A DNA stretch of 64,000 bases from Azospirillaceae bacterium. GTDB lineage: Bacteria; Pseudomonadota; Alphaproteobacteria; Azospirillales; Azospirillaceae. The position numbers and the translations under genes were made by a program. The stretch covers positions 685,001 to 749,000 of the forward strand of contig JAPWJW010000002.1 of assembly GCA_028283825.1 (NCBI GenBank). Reading direction: 5' to 3'. The stretch's first letter is position 1, and each line of letters begins with the position of its first letter. Shown here in pieces: positions 56,001-64,000 of this stretch. The notes under the pieces were generated by a model, which was not told the origin of the DNA, made no database searches, and worked only from the letters and a program-made list of their open reading frames with translations.

Positions 56001-59000
56001 GGCGGCTACACCCAGGGCAACAGCCTGTGGGGCACCGTCCTCAACGACTATGTCGGCGACAGCCTGGCCTCCATCGCCGTCGCCAATGGCACCACGCTCA
56101 GCTCCCCCAGCGTGCAGACGCTGATCTACATCTCCAGTGCCGGCACCCTGGGCACCCTGTCCAACAGCGGCGTCATCCAGGGCAACATCGTCAATAACGG
56201 CAGCGCCGCCCTGAACCTGGTGGGTGGCGCCAGCGGCACGGTGGGGACCTTCACCGGTGCCGGCGGGACGCTGGGCACCATCACCAACACGTTGAGCAAC
56301 GTGGTGGTGGCCAACGGCAATGTCCGTATCGCCGACCAGGTCAACGTGGGCAGCGGCCTGCTGTACGTCACCAACGGCACGCTCAGCGTGGCGCCGGGGG
56401 TCACGGTCAGCGGCAACTACCGGCAAGACAACCCCAACGGCACCCTGTCGCTGGGCGTGGGTGAGAAGCTGATCGTCACCGGTTCCGCCACCATCAGCGA
56501 CGGCTACATCCAGGTCGGCAGCTTTGATGGCCTGACCAACCATGTGGCGGGCGAGACCACCACCCTGGTGCAGGCGGGTGCGGCGTCATTCTACACCCTG
56601 ACCAGCGCCGTCCAGGGCGTGCCGGTGGTTTATTCCACCGTGGATGGCTTGGGCGTCGCCGGCACCCAGGTGGGCAACAACCTGCTGGCCTCGATCCAGA
56701 ACGACTATTTCGGGACCAGCACGGCGTCCTTCACCCAGGCCGGCACCATCGTGCTGGGCACCTACAACGCGACCCAATACGTGCCCAACGCCGCCCTGTT
56801 CGTGGCCGGCACCGCCAGCATCGGCACCCTGACCAACATCGGCGTGCTGGATGCCGAGGCCAGTGACGGCTACGGCATCTTCCTGGCGTCGTCCGGCACG
56901 CTGGTGGCCAGCATCGGCACGCTGGTCAACTCCGGCACCATCGCCGGCCGGGTGGGTATCGGCAACTTCTCCGGCGTCATCGGCACCATCGACAACAGCG
57001 GCCTGATCCAGGACAGCCTGCCCAACTCGGGCATCTACAACGGCAACACCATCACCCTGGTGAACAACCAGGCGTCCGGCACCATCGCCGGCGGCTACGG
57101 CATCTACAACAGCGGCCTGCTGTCCACCATCGCCAACGCCGGGCTGATCACCGGCACCGCCTCCAATGGCAGCAGCGGTGCTGCCGGCGTCGTCAACTAC
57201 GCCACCATCGGCACGCTGACCAACAGCGGCACCATCGCCGCCTCGGGCACCATCAGCGCCTATACCTACAACGTCATCGCCGGTGTGCAGAACGGCGGCA
57301 CCATCACCACCCTGTCCAACAGCGGCGTGATCACCGCCACCGGCACTATCAGCGATCCCACTGGCACCATGAGCAACGGCCATCATTTGGTGGCCGGTAT
57401 CGCGAACTCCGGCACGCTGGGCACCTTGGTCAACGCCGCCGGCGGCACCATCGCCGCCTCGGGCACCATCAGCGCCCATACCTACAACGTCATCGCCGGC
57501 GTGCAGAACCAGGGCAGCATCACCACCCTGTCCAACAGCGGCGTGATCGCCGTCAACGGCATCATCACCAACTCCATCGGCACCGGCTACAACGCGGTGG
57601 CCGCCATCGCCAACGTCGGCGGCACGATTGATGCGCTGACCAACAGCGGCAGCATCAGCGGCACGCTGGCTGGCGGCGTCATGGTGCTGAATTCCCGCGC
57701 CTACCATGTCGCCCTCTTCAACAGCGGCACCATCGGCACGCTGACCAACAACACCGGCGCTGTGATCCGTGACGATTACACCGGCATCGCGAACTATGCC
57801 GGCGGCACCATCGCCGGCCTGACCAACGATGGCACCATCACCGGCGACGCCCGCAGCGGCATCCATAACGAAGGGTTCATCGCCACCCTGACCAACAACG
57901 GCCTGATCAGTAGCGGCAGCACCGGCATCTGGTCCGGTTCCGTCGCCACCATCGGCACGCTGGTCAACAACGGCGTCATCCACGGTGATAACCTGGGTTA
58001 CGTCAACCGCCCGCTCGGTGTCCTCGGCACGCTGGTCAACGCCGCTGGCGCGACGCTGTCGGGCGCGTCCACCGCCATCAACAACGCCGGTTCCATCGGC
58101 CTGATCAGCAACAGCGGCACCATCGTCGGTAACGGCTCCACCGGCTTGGTGAACCTCGCCAGCGGCACCATTGGCACCGTCCTGAACGCGGTGGGCGGTG
58201 TCATCGGCGGCGGATCGACGGGCATCTTCAACGCCGGCACCATCGGCACCCTGGTCAACAGCGGCTTGATCAACGCCGCTCGGGCCCTGTCCAATAGCGG
58301 CGCGCTGCTGGGCGGTATCGCCAACAGCGGCACCATCGCCGGCAACATCACCAACGCGGCGGCCAGCGCCTTGACCATCAGCGGCGGCACCGGCGCCACG
58401 GTGGGCACGCTGACCGGCGTGAGCACCGGCCTGGGCAGCGCCGACCAGGGCCTGATCAGCATCACCTCCGCCGGCCTGGTGTTCAGCAGCGGCAACCTTT
58501 TGCTGAACGACAACATCACCGCCACCGGCCAGACGGTGACCAACGCCGGCGCCTCGCTGCGCCTGGCCAACAGCGTCACGGTGACGGGCGCCTATGCGCA
58601 AGGCTCCATCGGCACGCTGGTCCTGGCCAGCGGTGCCGTGCTGTCGGTCACCAGTGCGGCCAACATCACGGTGGGCACCGTCACCTCCGCCGGGTTCAAC
58701 GCCACCGGCAACTATGTGGCGGGCGGCAGCAACGTCACCCTGGTGGTGGGTGGCACGGGCTCCAGCTACGACGCCAGTGTGGTGGCGGGCGGCGGCATCA
58801 CCGGCCTGGGCCTGACGGGCAGTGTCGCCGGCAACAACCTGCTGGCGGTGGTCGGCAACGACTATGTCGGCGGCAGCCAGGCGACCCTCAGCAACACCGG
58901 TTCGCTGACCTACAACAGCGCCAGCACCGGTGCGGTCTATGTCGCCAGCACCGGCACGCTGGGCACGCTGGCCAACAGCGGCACCATCGCGGGTTCCATC

Positions 59001-62000
59001 GCGGTGCAGGTGGCCTCGGGCGGCACCCTGGGCGTCCTGTCCGACACCGGTCTGATCCAGGGCGGTATCGTCAACCTGGCGTCGCGCGTCCTGACCATCA
59101 GCGGCGGCAGCGGCACCACGGTGGGCACCCTGACCGGCCTGTCGGGCCTGGGCACCATCACCAGCACGCTGGCCAACGTCCTGCTGGCGTCGGGCAACCT
59201 GCTGCTGAACGACCAGGTCAATGTCGGCACCGGTACCCTGGTGAACGCCGCCTCGGCGACGGTGACGGGCAACGTCTCGGTGACGGGCAACTTCAGCCAG
59301 TCGACCGGCACGCTGGTCATCCGCAATGGCGGGGGTGAACTGTTCGTCAGCGGTGCCGCCACCATGAGCGGCGGCACGGTGCTGGCCACCAACGTGCCCG
59401 GCACCATGAACGCGACGGCGGGCCAGGTCAGCACGGCGCTGGTGGCGGCGGGTGCGGCGTCGAGCTACACCAACCTGACCTATGGGGTGGATGTCACCGG
59501 GTTGGAGGTGACGGGCACGAACATCGCCAACACCCTGTACCTGCAGGCCCTGAACGACTATGTCGGCGGCACCGTGGGCACGCTGAGCAACACCGGCACC
59601 ATCAGTGCCAACAACGCCGTCTACGTGGCGGCCACGGGCACGCTGGGCACGCTGTTCAACAGCGGCACGCTGCTGGGCGCCAGTGCCGCGCTGAGCAACC
59701 TGGGCAGCCTCACCACCATCCTGAACGGCACCCTGGGCACGGCGGTGAGCCCCGGCCTGATGGCGGGTGCGGTGGGTATCGCCAACGCCGGCTACCTCGG
59801 CACGCTGACCAACTACGCCACCATCCTGGGCACGACCGGGGCGGCGGTCGACAACCAGGGCACGCTCTTCGGCCTGGGCAACGCCGGCACCATGACCGGT
59901 GTCACCAGCGGGCCTGTCCAATGCCGGCAGCATGACCATCGTCCAGAACGCGGGCCTGGTCTCCGGTTCCATCGGTGTCAACAACACCGGCACGATCAGT
60001 GCGCTGGGCAACATCGGCTTCGGCACGCTGCTGGGCAGCATCGTCGGGTCGGCGACGGGCATCCGCAACAGCGGCAGCGGCGTGATCGGCACGCTGGCGA
60101 ACGCGGGCCTGATCAGCGGCGTCACGGCCATCTACAACGCGGCCACGGCCACGCTGGGCACCATCGCCAACAGCGGCACCATTGCCGGCAACATCACCAA
60201 CCTGTCGTCGGCCGACCTGGTGCTGGTCGGCAGCGGCGGCACACTGACCGGTGGCACCATCAGCAACACCTCTTCCAACGTGGTGTTCGCGGGTGGCAGC
60301 CAGCTCCTGGCGGACCAGCTCAATGTCGGCAGCCACACGGTGGTCAACAGCGGCGCCAGCCTGGGGCTGGGCGGCACCGTGACGGTGACGGGCAGCTACA
60401 GCCAGGTCTCGGGCACGCTGTCGGTCACCCCCGGCACCAGCCAGCTGGTGGTGACGGGGGCGGCCAGCATCACTGGCGGCACGGTGCTGGCCAGCCTGTC
60501 GGCCACGGCCAACTACCTGGTGGGCAGCGCCTACACCCTGGTGCAGGGCGGGGCGGGGTCCAGCTACACCGGCGCCACGGCGACGGTCTCGGGCGTGGCG
60601 GGCTTGAGTGCCGCGGCCAGCATCAGCGGCAACACCTTCCTGCTGTCGGTCAGCAACGACTATGTCGGCGGCAGCATCGGCACGCTGTCCAACACCGGCA
60701 CCCTGAGTGCTGCCACGGCGGTCTACATCGCCTCGACCGGCACCCTGGGAACGCTGGTGAACACCGGCCTGATCCAGGGCAACATCGTCAACTTCAGCGC
60801 CACCGGCTTGACCATCGCGGGCGGCACGGGCGCCACGGTGGGCACGCTGACGGGCCCGTCGGGCCAGGGCACCATCACCAGCACGCTCGCCAACGTGGTG
60901 CTGGCGTCCGGCAACCTGGTGCTGAACGACGCCATCAATGTCGGCACCGGCACCCTGGTCAACGGCGGCGCCAACGTCCTGCTGACCAGCATCGTCTCGG
61001 TCACCGGCGGCTACAGCCAGTCGGCCGGCACCTTGGGCCTTGGCGCCAGCCAGCTGGTGGTCAGCGGTGCCGCCAGCATCACCGGCGGCACGGTGACGGC
61101 CAGCCTGTCCAGCACCGCCAACTACCTGGCGGGTGTGGCCAGTTCCACCACCCTGGTGGCGGGCGGCGCCGGTTCCAGCTACAGCGGTGCTGCGGTCGCG
61201 GTCGGCAACGTGGCCGGCCTGGCGGTGGGCGGCACCACCAGCGGCACCAACCTGGTGGTCCTGGGCCTGAACGACTATGTCGGCGGCAGCCTGGCCAGCA
61301 TCGCCAACACCGGCAGCATCAGCGCCGACTACGCGGTCTATGTGGCGGCCACGGGCACGCTGGGCACGCTGTTCAACAGCGGCACGCTGCTGGGCGCCAG
61401 TGCCGCGCTGAGCAACCTGGGCAGCATCACCAGCATCCTGAACGGGACGCTGGGCACGGCGGTGAGCCCCGGCCTGATGGCGGGTGCGGTGGGCATCGCC
61501 AATGCGGGCTACCTCGGCACGCTGACCAACTACGCCACCATCCTGGGCACGACGGGGGCGGCGGTCGACAACCAGGGCACGCTCTTCGGCCTGGGCAACG
61601 CCGGCACCATGACGGGCGTGACGGCGGGCCTGAACAATGCCGGCAGCATGACCATCGTCCAGAACGCGGGCCTGGTCTCCGGCTCCATCGGTGTCAACAA
61701 CACCGGCACGATCAGTGCGCTGGGCAACATCGGCTTCGGCACGCTGCTGGGCAGCATCGTCGGGTCGGCGACGGGCATCCGCAACAGCGGCAGCGGCGTG
61801 ATCGGCACGCTGGCGAACGCGGGCCTGATCAGCGGCGTCACGGCCATCTACAACGCGGCCACGGCCACGCTGGGCACCATCGCCAACAGCGGCACCATCG
61901 CCGGCAACATCACCAACCTGTCGTCGGCCGACCTGGTGGTGGCCGGCAGCGGCGGCACACTGACCGGTGGCACCATCAGCAACACCTCTTCCAACGTGGT

Positions 62001-62948
62001 GTTCGCGGGCGGCAGCCAGCTCCTGGCCGACCAGGTCAACGTGGGCAGCCACACGGTGGTCAACAGCGGGGCCAGCCTGGTGCTGGGCGGCACCGTGACG
62101 GTGACGGGCAACTACAGCCAGGTCTCGGGCACGCTGTCGGTCAACCCCGGCGTCAGCCGGCTGGTGGTGACGGGGGCGGCCAGCATCACTGGCGGCACGG
62201 TGCTGGCCAGCCTGTCGGCCACGGGCGTGTACCTGGTGGGCAGCGCCTACACCCTGGTGCAGGGTGGGGCGGGGTCCAGCTACACCGGCGCCACGGCGGC
62301 GGTTGCGGGCGTGGCCGGCCTGGGTGCGGCGGGCAGCATCAGCGGCAACACCTTCCTGCTGTCGGTCAACAACGACTATGTCGGCGGCAGCATCGGCACG
62401 CTGTCCAACACCGGCACCCTGAGTGCGGCCACGGCGGTGTACATCGCCTCGACCGGCACCCTGGGTGTGCTGGCCAACAGCGGCCTGATCCAGGGCAACA
62501 TCACCAACAACAGCGCCAACGCGCTGACCATCACCGGCGGCACGGGCACCACGGTGGGCACGCTGACCGGTCCGTCGGGCCAGGGCACCATCACCAGCAC
62601 GCTCGCCAGCGTGGTGCTGGCCAGCGGCGCCCTGTTGCTCAACGACGCGGTCAACGTCGGCACCGGCACGCTGGCCAACAGCGGCGCCAGCGTCCTGCTG
62701 GCCAGCATCGTCAACGTGACGGGCGGCTACAGCCAGTCGGCGGGCACGCTGACGGTCAACGCGATCAGCGGCGGGCTGGTGGCCAGCAATGCCGCCAGCG
62801 TCACGGGCGGCACCATCGCGCTGACGGGCAGCCTCCAGCACCACCACCTTCCTGGCGGGGCAGACGGGGCCGGTCCAGTGCCACCCTGATCGGGCGGGCG
62901 GGGACCGGGGTCCAGCTACAGCCGGCTACACCGTCAACAGCGGCGTGA
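53061..62948 (+). CDS. Giant repetitive surface protein (autotransporter-like), frameshifted
   Basis: The start has a GGAGAGAGG ribosome site. The first about 41 residues form a signal peptide (KKTKAAFLLGSSALAIG, cleavage likely after AAHG). The passenger is built from beta-helix repeats around GTLxNSGxI, GNI and YVGGSIGTLSNTG, rich in Gly, Thr, Ser and Asn with no cysteine-rich domain. Residues are coherent up to about 59906 (2282 codons). An extra base near 59907 shifts the frame; codons after it in this frame read arginine/glutamine-rich nonsense that stays open only because of GC bias. The true product continues in the next frames to beyond 64000. No C-terminal barrel is in the window, so the secretion type is inferred. 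Confidence 0.8.
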   Translation: MLKQADVRGYGINKKTKAAFLLGSSALAIGTSLALPQAAHGNTIFSASTSSPVNINTAQGTVVVNSGVTLSGVYTAMSITAAIGTLTNNGYVGGSYSGINNQQTSIGTLANTGIIRGTELGISNNNATITNLVNSGTILGATIGSTIPSGVGVYNDGVIGTLTNANTGLIQGWQYAIQNLNGTGTGAISGSIGLISNSGTIAGNIQNDNTTDLTIAGGSGTTIGTLTGYTIGNLGVISNTGGNVVLSTGNILLNDNVTVTGHTLSNTGAAVTLTTLVSVTGNYNQSAGTLVVQNGGKLAVSGSATVGGTVVATLNATSNYLATGGSVTTLVAGGTGSNYSSVVVNTIGLSPTVVSASGAISGINLILSVANDYIGGTLASIGNTGVLAPTGSISAVYVAGTGRLGTLVNAATGTISGFYAVRVSIGGSIGGITNSGLISGNSGGAGGIFATLGASIGTITNNATGTIMSAALAALNDPGGVIGTITNAGLVTHTSTGIDIFVAGTISQVNNSGTIRNQSTTYGAVYVGGTTTLTSGTLTTLSNSGLIQNASASGTGTVAAILVDGYTSGGTTLYSTLGTLLNNATGIISARTAIRISSLGTIGTLVNSGTIMGSITNLAARDLSITGGSGTTVGTFTGLTGTVGTINNTLSNLVFGDGTVRSNILLNDAIVATGRTVLNNSANLSFGSQSVATIAGTFVQGSLGTLSLGTTQLSISGAASIAGTVLGAFDTSVNHTPGEGITLVTADGGLSLSNGTLTGVVRASGTGINAGASISGNSLLAQVQNYYIATTYGTVTNTGNLTSTSAVYVASGASLGAVSNSGTIQGNIVNLSANDLTLLGGSAGTYGTYTGLSGTATGSIQNSLSNVTLAGNVLLNDGVNVGGTTHAVVADGASVLLNAAINVTGNYSQTGGTLLEAGGGGELIVSGAAVLSGVSYSVVGATSAYHYLIGPAGLTPIVAGGAGSSYTSITYSSGIAGLTLGGYTQGNSLWGTVLNDYVGDSLASIAVANGTTLSSPSVQTLIYISSAGTLGTLSNSGVIQGNIVNNGSAALNLVGGASGTVGTFTGAGGTLGTITNTLSNVVVANGNVRIADQVNVGSGLLYVTNGTLSVAPGVTVSGNYRQDNPNGTLSLGVGEKLIVTGSATISDGYIQVGSFDGLTNHVAGETTTLVQAGAASFYTLTSAVQGVPVVYSTVDGLGVAGTQVGNNLLASIQNDYFGTSTASFTQAGTIVLGTYNATQYVPNAALFVAGTASIGTLTNIGVLDAEASDGYGIFLASSGTLVASIGTLVNSGTIAGRVGIGNFSGVIGTIDNSGLIQDSLPNSGIYNGNTITLVNNQASGTIAGGYGIYNSGLLSTIANAGLITGTASNGSSGAAGVVNYATIGTLTNSGTIAASGTISAYTYNVIAGVQNGGTITTLSNSGVITATGTISDPTGTMSNGHHLVAGIANSGTLGTLVNAAGGTIAASGTISAHTYNVIAGVQNQGSITTLSNSGVIAVNGIITNSIGTGYNAVAAIANVGGTIDALTNSGSISGTLAGGVMVLNSRAYHVALFNSGTIGTLTNNTGAVIRDDYTGIANYAGGTIAGLTNDGTITGDARSGIHNEGFIATLTNNGLISSGSTGIWSGSVATIGTLVNNGVIHGDNLGYVNRPLGVLGTLVNAAGATLSGASTAINNAGSIGLISNSGTIVGNGSTGLVNLASGTIGTVLNAVGGVIGGGSTGIFNAGTIGTLVNSGLINAARALSNSGALLGGIANSGTIAGNITNAAASALTISGGTGATVGTLTGVSTGLGSADQGLISITSAGLVFSSGNLLLNDNITATGQTVTNAGASLRLANSVTVTGAYAQGSIGTLVLASGAVLSVTSAANITVGTVTSAGFNATGNYVAGGSNVTLVVGGTGSSYDASVVAGGGITGLGLTGSVAGNNLLAVVGNDYVGGSQATLSNTGSLTYNSASTGAVYVASTGTLGTLANSGTIAGSIAVQVASGGTLGVLSDTGLIQGGIVNLASRVLTISGGSGTTVGTLTGLSGLGTITSTLANVLLASGNLLLNDQVNVGTGTLVNAASATVTGNVSVTGNFSQSTGTLVIRNGGGELFVSGAATMSGGTVLATNVPGTMNATAGQVSTALVAAGAASSYTNLTYGVDVTGLEVTGTNIANTLYLQALNDYVGGTVGTLSNTGTISANNAVYVAATGTLGTLFNSGTLLGASAALSNLGSLTTILNGTLGTAVSPGLMAGAVGIANAGYLGTLTNYATILGTTGAAVDNQGTLFGLGNAGTMTGVTSGPVQCRQHDHRPERGPGLRFHRCQQHRHDQCAGQHRLRHAAGQHRRVGDGHPQQRQRRDRHAGERGPDQRRHGHLQRGHGHAGHHRQQRHHCRQHHQPVVGRPGAGRQRRHTDRWHHQQHLFQRGVRGWQPAPGGPAQCRQPHGGQQRRQPGAGRHRDGDGQLQPGLGHAVGHPRHQPAGGDGGGQHHWRHGAGQPVGHGQLPGGQRLHPGAGRGGVQLHRRHGDGLGRGGLECRGQHQRQHLPAVGQQRLCRRQHRHAVQHRHPECCHGGLHRLDRHPGNAGEHRPDPGQHRQLQRHRLDHRGRHGRHGGHADGPVGPGHHHQHARQRGAGVRQPGAERRHQCRHRHPGQRRRQRPADQHRLGHRRLQPVGRHLGPWRQPAGGQRCRQHHRRHGDGQPVQHRQLPGGCGQFHHPGGGRRRFQLQRCCGRGRQRGRPGGGRHHQRHQPGGPGPERLCRRQPGQHRQHRQHQRRLRGLCGGHGHAGHAVQQRHAAGRQCRAEQPGQHHQHPERDAGHGGEPRPDGGCGGHRQCGLPRHADQLRHHPGHDGGGGRQPGHALRPGQRRHHDGRDGGPEQCRQHDHRPERGPGLRLHRCQQHRHDQCAGQHRLRHAAGQHRRVGDGHPQQRQRRDRHAGERGPDQRRHGHLQRGHGHAGHHRQQRHHRRQHHQPVVGRPGGGRQRRHTDRWHHQQHLFQRGVRGRQPAPGRPGQRGQPHGGQQRGQPGAGRHRDGDGQLQPGLGHAVGQPRRQPAGGDGGGQHHWRHGAGQPVGHGRVPGGQRLHPGAGWGGVQLHRRHGGGCGRGRPGCGGQHQRQHLPAVGQQRLCRRQHRHAVQHRHPECGHGGVHRLDRHPGCAGQQRPDPGQHHQQQRQRADHHRRHGHHGGHADRSVGPGHHHQHARQRGAGQRRPVAQRRGQRRHRHAGQQRRQRPAGQHRQRDGRLQPVGGHADGQRDQRRAGGQQCRQRHGRHHRADGQPPAPPPSWRGRRGRSSATLIGRAGTGVQLQPATPSTAA
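59553..61269 (+). repeat. Long tandem duplication in the surface-protein gene, unit 1
   Basis: First of three near-identical units with a 1717-bp offset to unit 2 before 59907 and 1716 after it (572 codons). The stretch from about 60,000 to 60,330 is almost base-identical to 61,716-62,046. Confidence 0.8.
59899..62889 (+). pseudogene. Continuation of the surface-protein frame after the +1 shift
   Basis: In this frame the beta-helix repeats resume (AGLSNAGSMTIVQNAGLVSGS) and stay coherent until about 62835, then end in unrelated residues and a stop at 62889. It is a fragment of the gene that starts at 53061, not a separate gene: no signal peptide or ribosome site is present. Confidence 0.75.
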
Positions 62949-63004
62949 CGGGGCTGGAGGCCACGGGCACCACCGTGGGCAACAGCCTCTATCTCTACGG
63001 TGTC
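61270..63004 (+). repeat. Long tandem duplication in the surface-protein gene, unit 2
   Basis: Second unit; the offset to unit 3 is 1736 bp. Five apparent single-base insertions would bring this to 1731 bp (577 codons), a multiple of three. Confidence 0.75.
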
Positions 63005-63069
63005 AACGACTACGTCGGCGGCACGCTGGGCAGCATCGCCAACAGCGGCACGCTGAGCGCCAACAACGC
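62912..63069 (+). pseudogene. Short coherent fragment between frameshifts
   Basis: From about 62912 to 63069 the repeat sequence (GVTGLEATGTTVGNSLYLYG, NDYVGGTLGSIANSG) reads in a third frame. It is bounded by apparent extra bases near 62922 and 63069. It is part of the giant gene. Confidence 0.65.
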
Positions 63070-64000
63070 GCGTCTATGTGGCGGCCACCGGCACGCTGGG
63101 CACGCTGTCCAACAGCGGCACGGTGCTGGGTTCCAGCGCGGCGGTGAGCAACCTGGGTAGCATCACCAGCATCCTGAACGGGACGCTGGGCACGGTGGTG
63201 AGCCCCGGCCTGATGGCGGGTGCGGTGGGCATCGCCAATGCGGGCTACCTCGGCACGCTGACCAGCTACGGCACCATCCTGGGCACGACCGGGGCGGCGG
63301 TCGACAACCAGGGCACGCTCTTCGGCCTGGGCAATGCCGGGACCATGACGGGTGTGACGGCGGGCCTGAACAACGCCGGCAGCATGACCATCGTGCAGAA
63401 CGCGGGCCTGGTCTCCGGTTCCATCGGTGTCAACAACACCGGCTCGATCAGTGCGCTGGGCAACATCGGCTTCGGCACGCTGCTGGGGACCATCACCGGT
63501 TCCGCCATCGGCATCAGCAACAGCGGCAGCGGCGTGATCGGCACGCTGGCGAACCAGGGCCTGATCAGCGGCGTCACGGCCATCTACAACGCGGCCACGG
63601 CCACGCTGGGCACGATCGCCAACAGCGGCACCATCGCTGGCAACATCACCAACCTGTCGTCGGGCGACCTGGTGGTGGCCGGCAGCGGCGGCAATCTCAC
63701 GGGCGGCACCATCAGCAACACGGCCAGCAACGTGGTGTTCGCGGGCGGGGCCCAGGTGGTGGGCGACGCGATCAGCGTGGGCAGCCACACGGTGGTGAAC
63801 AGCGGGGCCAGCCTGGTGCTGGCCGGCACGCTGAGCATCACGGGCAACTACAGCCAGGCCAGCGGCACGCTGGTGCTGGGCACGTACGCGGCGGTGGTCA
63901 GCGGTGTTGCCAGCATCAGCGGCGGCACGGTCAGCACCAGCGTGGACCCGACGCTGAACTACATCGTGGGCAGCAGCACGGGCGTGGTGCTGGTGCAGGG
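63005..64000 (+). repeat. Long tandem duplication in the surface-protein gene, unit 3 (partial)
   Basis: Third unit, cut by the end of the window. It is slightly more diverged than units 1 and 2 (for example TSYGTILG instead of TNYATILG). Confidence 0.75.
63072..64000 (+). CDS. Surface-protein gene, 3' part in window (partial)
   Basis: After the extra base near 63069, the repeats read openly to the window end in the frame of the original start (GTLGTLSNSGTVLGSSAAVSNL, then SQASGTLVLGTY). No stop is reached; the gene continues to the right. The C-terminal translocation domain, if any, would lie outside the window. Confidence 0.75.

Noticed and set aside
56586-60131. 1181-codon minus-strand frame inside the giant gene
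   Set aside because: Mirror of the Gly/Thr/Asn-rich repeats; no start signal and no protein-like pattern.
59908-62948. Arg/Gln/His-rich C-terminal region of the giant frame as a real domain
   Set aside because: The sister repeat units show that the frame shifts at about 59907; the residues afterwards are an out-of-frame reading.
51418-64000. CRISPR array or tandem short repeats
   Set aside because: The repeats in the giant gene are long, coding and without spacers; no array with regular spacers is seen anywhere in the window.

Overview
The window is a nitrogen-fixation (nif) island from a GC-rich alphaproteobacterium. The type is suggested by three things: gene order nifHDK-nifENX-nifQ and nifUSV-cysE-nifW-fixABCX as known from Azospirillum, a NifA with the oxygen-sensing cysteine pattern C-x11-C-x19-C-x4-C, and uniformly high GC outside one insert. 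An Azospirillaceae member (Azospirillum/Nitrospirillum/Niveispirillum-like) is the best inference; the species cannot be fixed from sequence alone.

Layout. 0.1-2.1 kb: alcohol dehydrogenase and universal stress protein (minus). 2.3-4.1 kb: a three-gene minus-strand operon (EF2563-like molybdenum protein, ArsC-like nitrogenase-associated protein, degenerate response regulator), divergent from nifH. 4.5-14.1 kb: nifHDK, nifEN, nifX, DUF269 and DUF683 genes, fdxB, nifQ, Rieske ferredoxin. 14.3-14.9 kb: unknown minus-strand gene. 15.2-19.2 kb: iscA, nfu-type nifU, nifS, nifV, cysE, nifW. 19.4-23.9 kb: fixABCX-modD. 24.0-26.1 kb: nifA and mop. 26.1-31.5 kb: an AT-richer insert with FHA-serine protease, PP2C phosphatase, Ser/Thr kinase and a glycine-zipper lipoprotein. 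31.6-33.5 kb: DUF2478, nifT, SIR2-like. 33.7-37.9 kb: nifB, fdxN, IscA-like, TPR, LRV-FeS, two nifZ. 38.1-41.1 kb: small nif-associated genes, a DegT-like protein without the PLP lysine, 2Fe-2S ferredoxin, truncated globin. 41.4-47.2 kb: sufB, C, D, S, U, T. 47.3-51.0 kb: hydrolase, LysR, HD protein, MscS. 51.4-52.8 kb: an IS256-family element with a perfect 8-bp target duplication. 53.1-64.0 kb: a giant repetitive surface protein (autotransporter-like) that runs off the window and is broken by several +1 indels.

Regulation. Six transcription starts carry a matching -24/-12 (sigma54) promoter, each with an upstream NifA site. Five of these sites are exact TGT-N10-ACA and one is off by a single base; five of the six fit an extended TGTCG-N6-CGAC(A/G)-like palindrome closely or loosely. 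They precede nifH, iscA-nifUSVW, fixABCX, nifT-SIR2, nifB and sufBCDSUT. Two of the regions are divergent and have a second, minus-strand sigma54-like promoter. The SUF system is therefore part of the predicted NifA regulon, which fits the lack of a full-length NifU scaffold here.

Most novel signal. A family of dispersed, same-orientation intergenic elements (one truncated and five longer copies, 130-170 bp) folds into up to five consecutive hairpins. The stems show compensatory base changes and the loops (GACC-like and GGAT) are conserved. One copy lies inside the suf operon between sufC and sufD. I do not recognise this family. The phospho-signalling cassette embedded in the nif region is the second candidate for an undescribed system.
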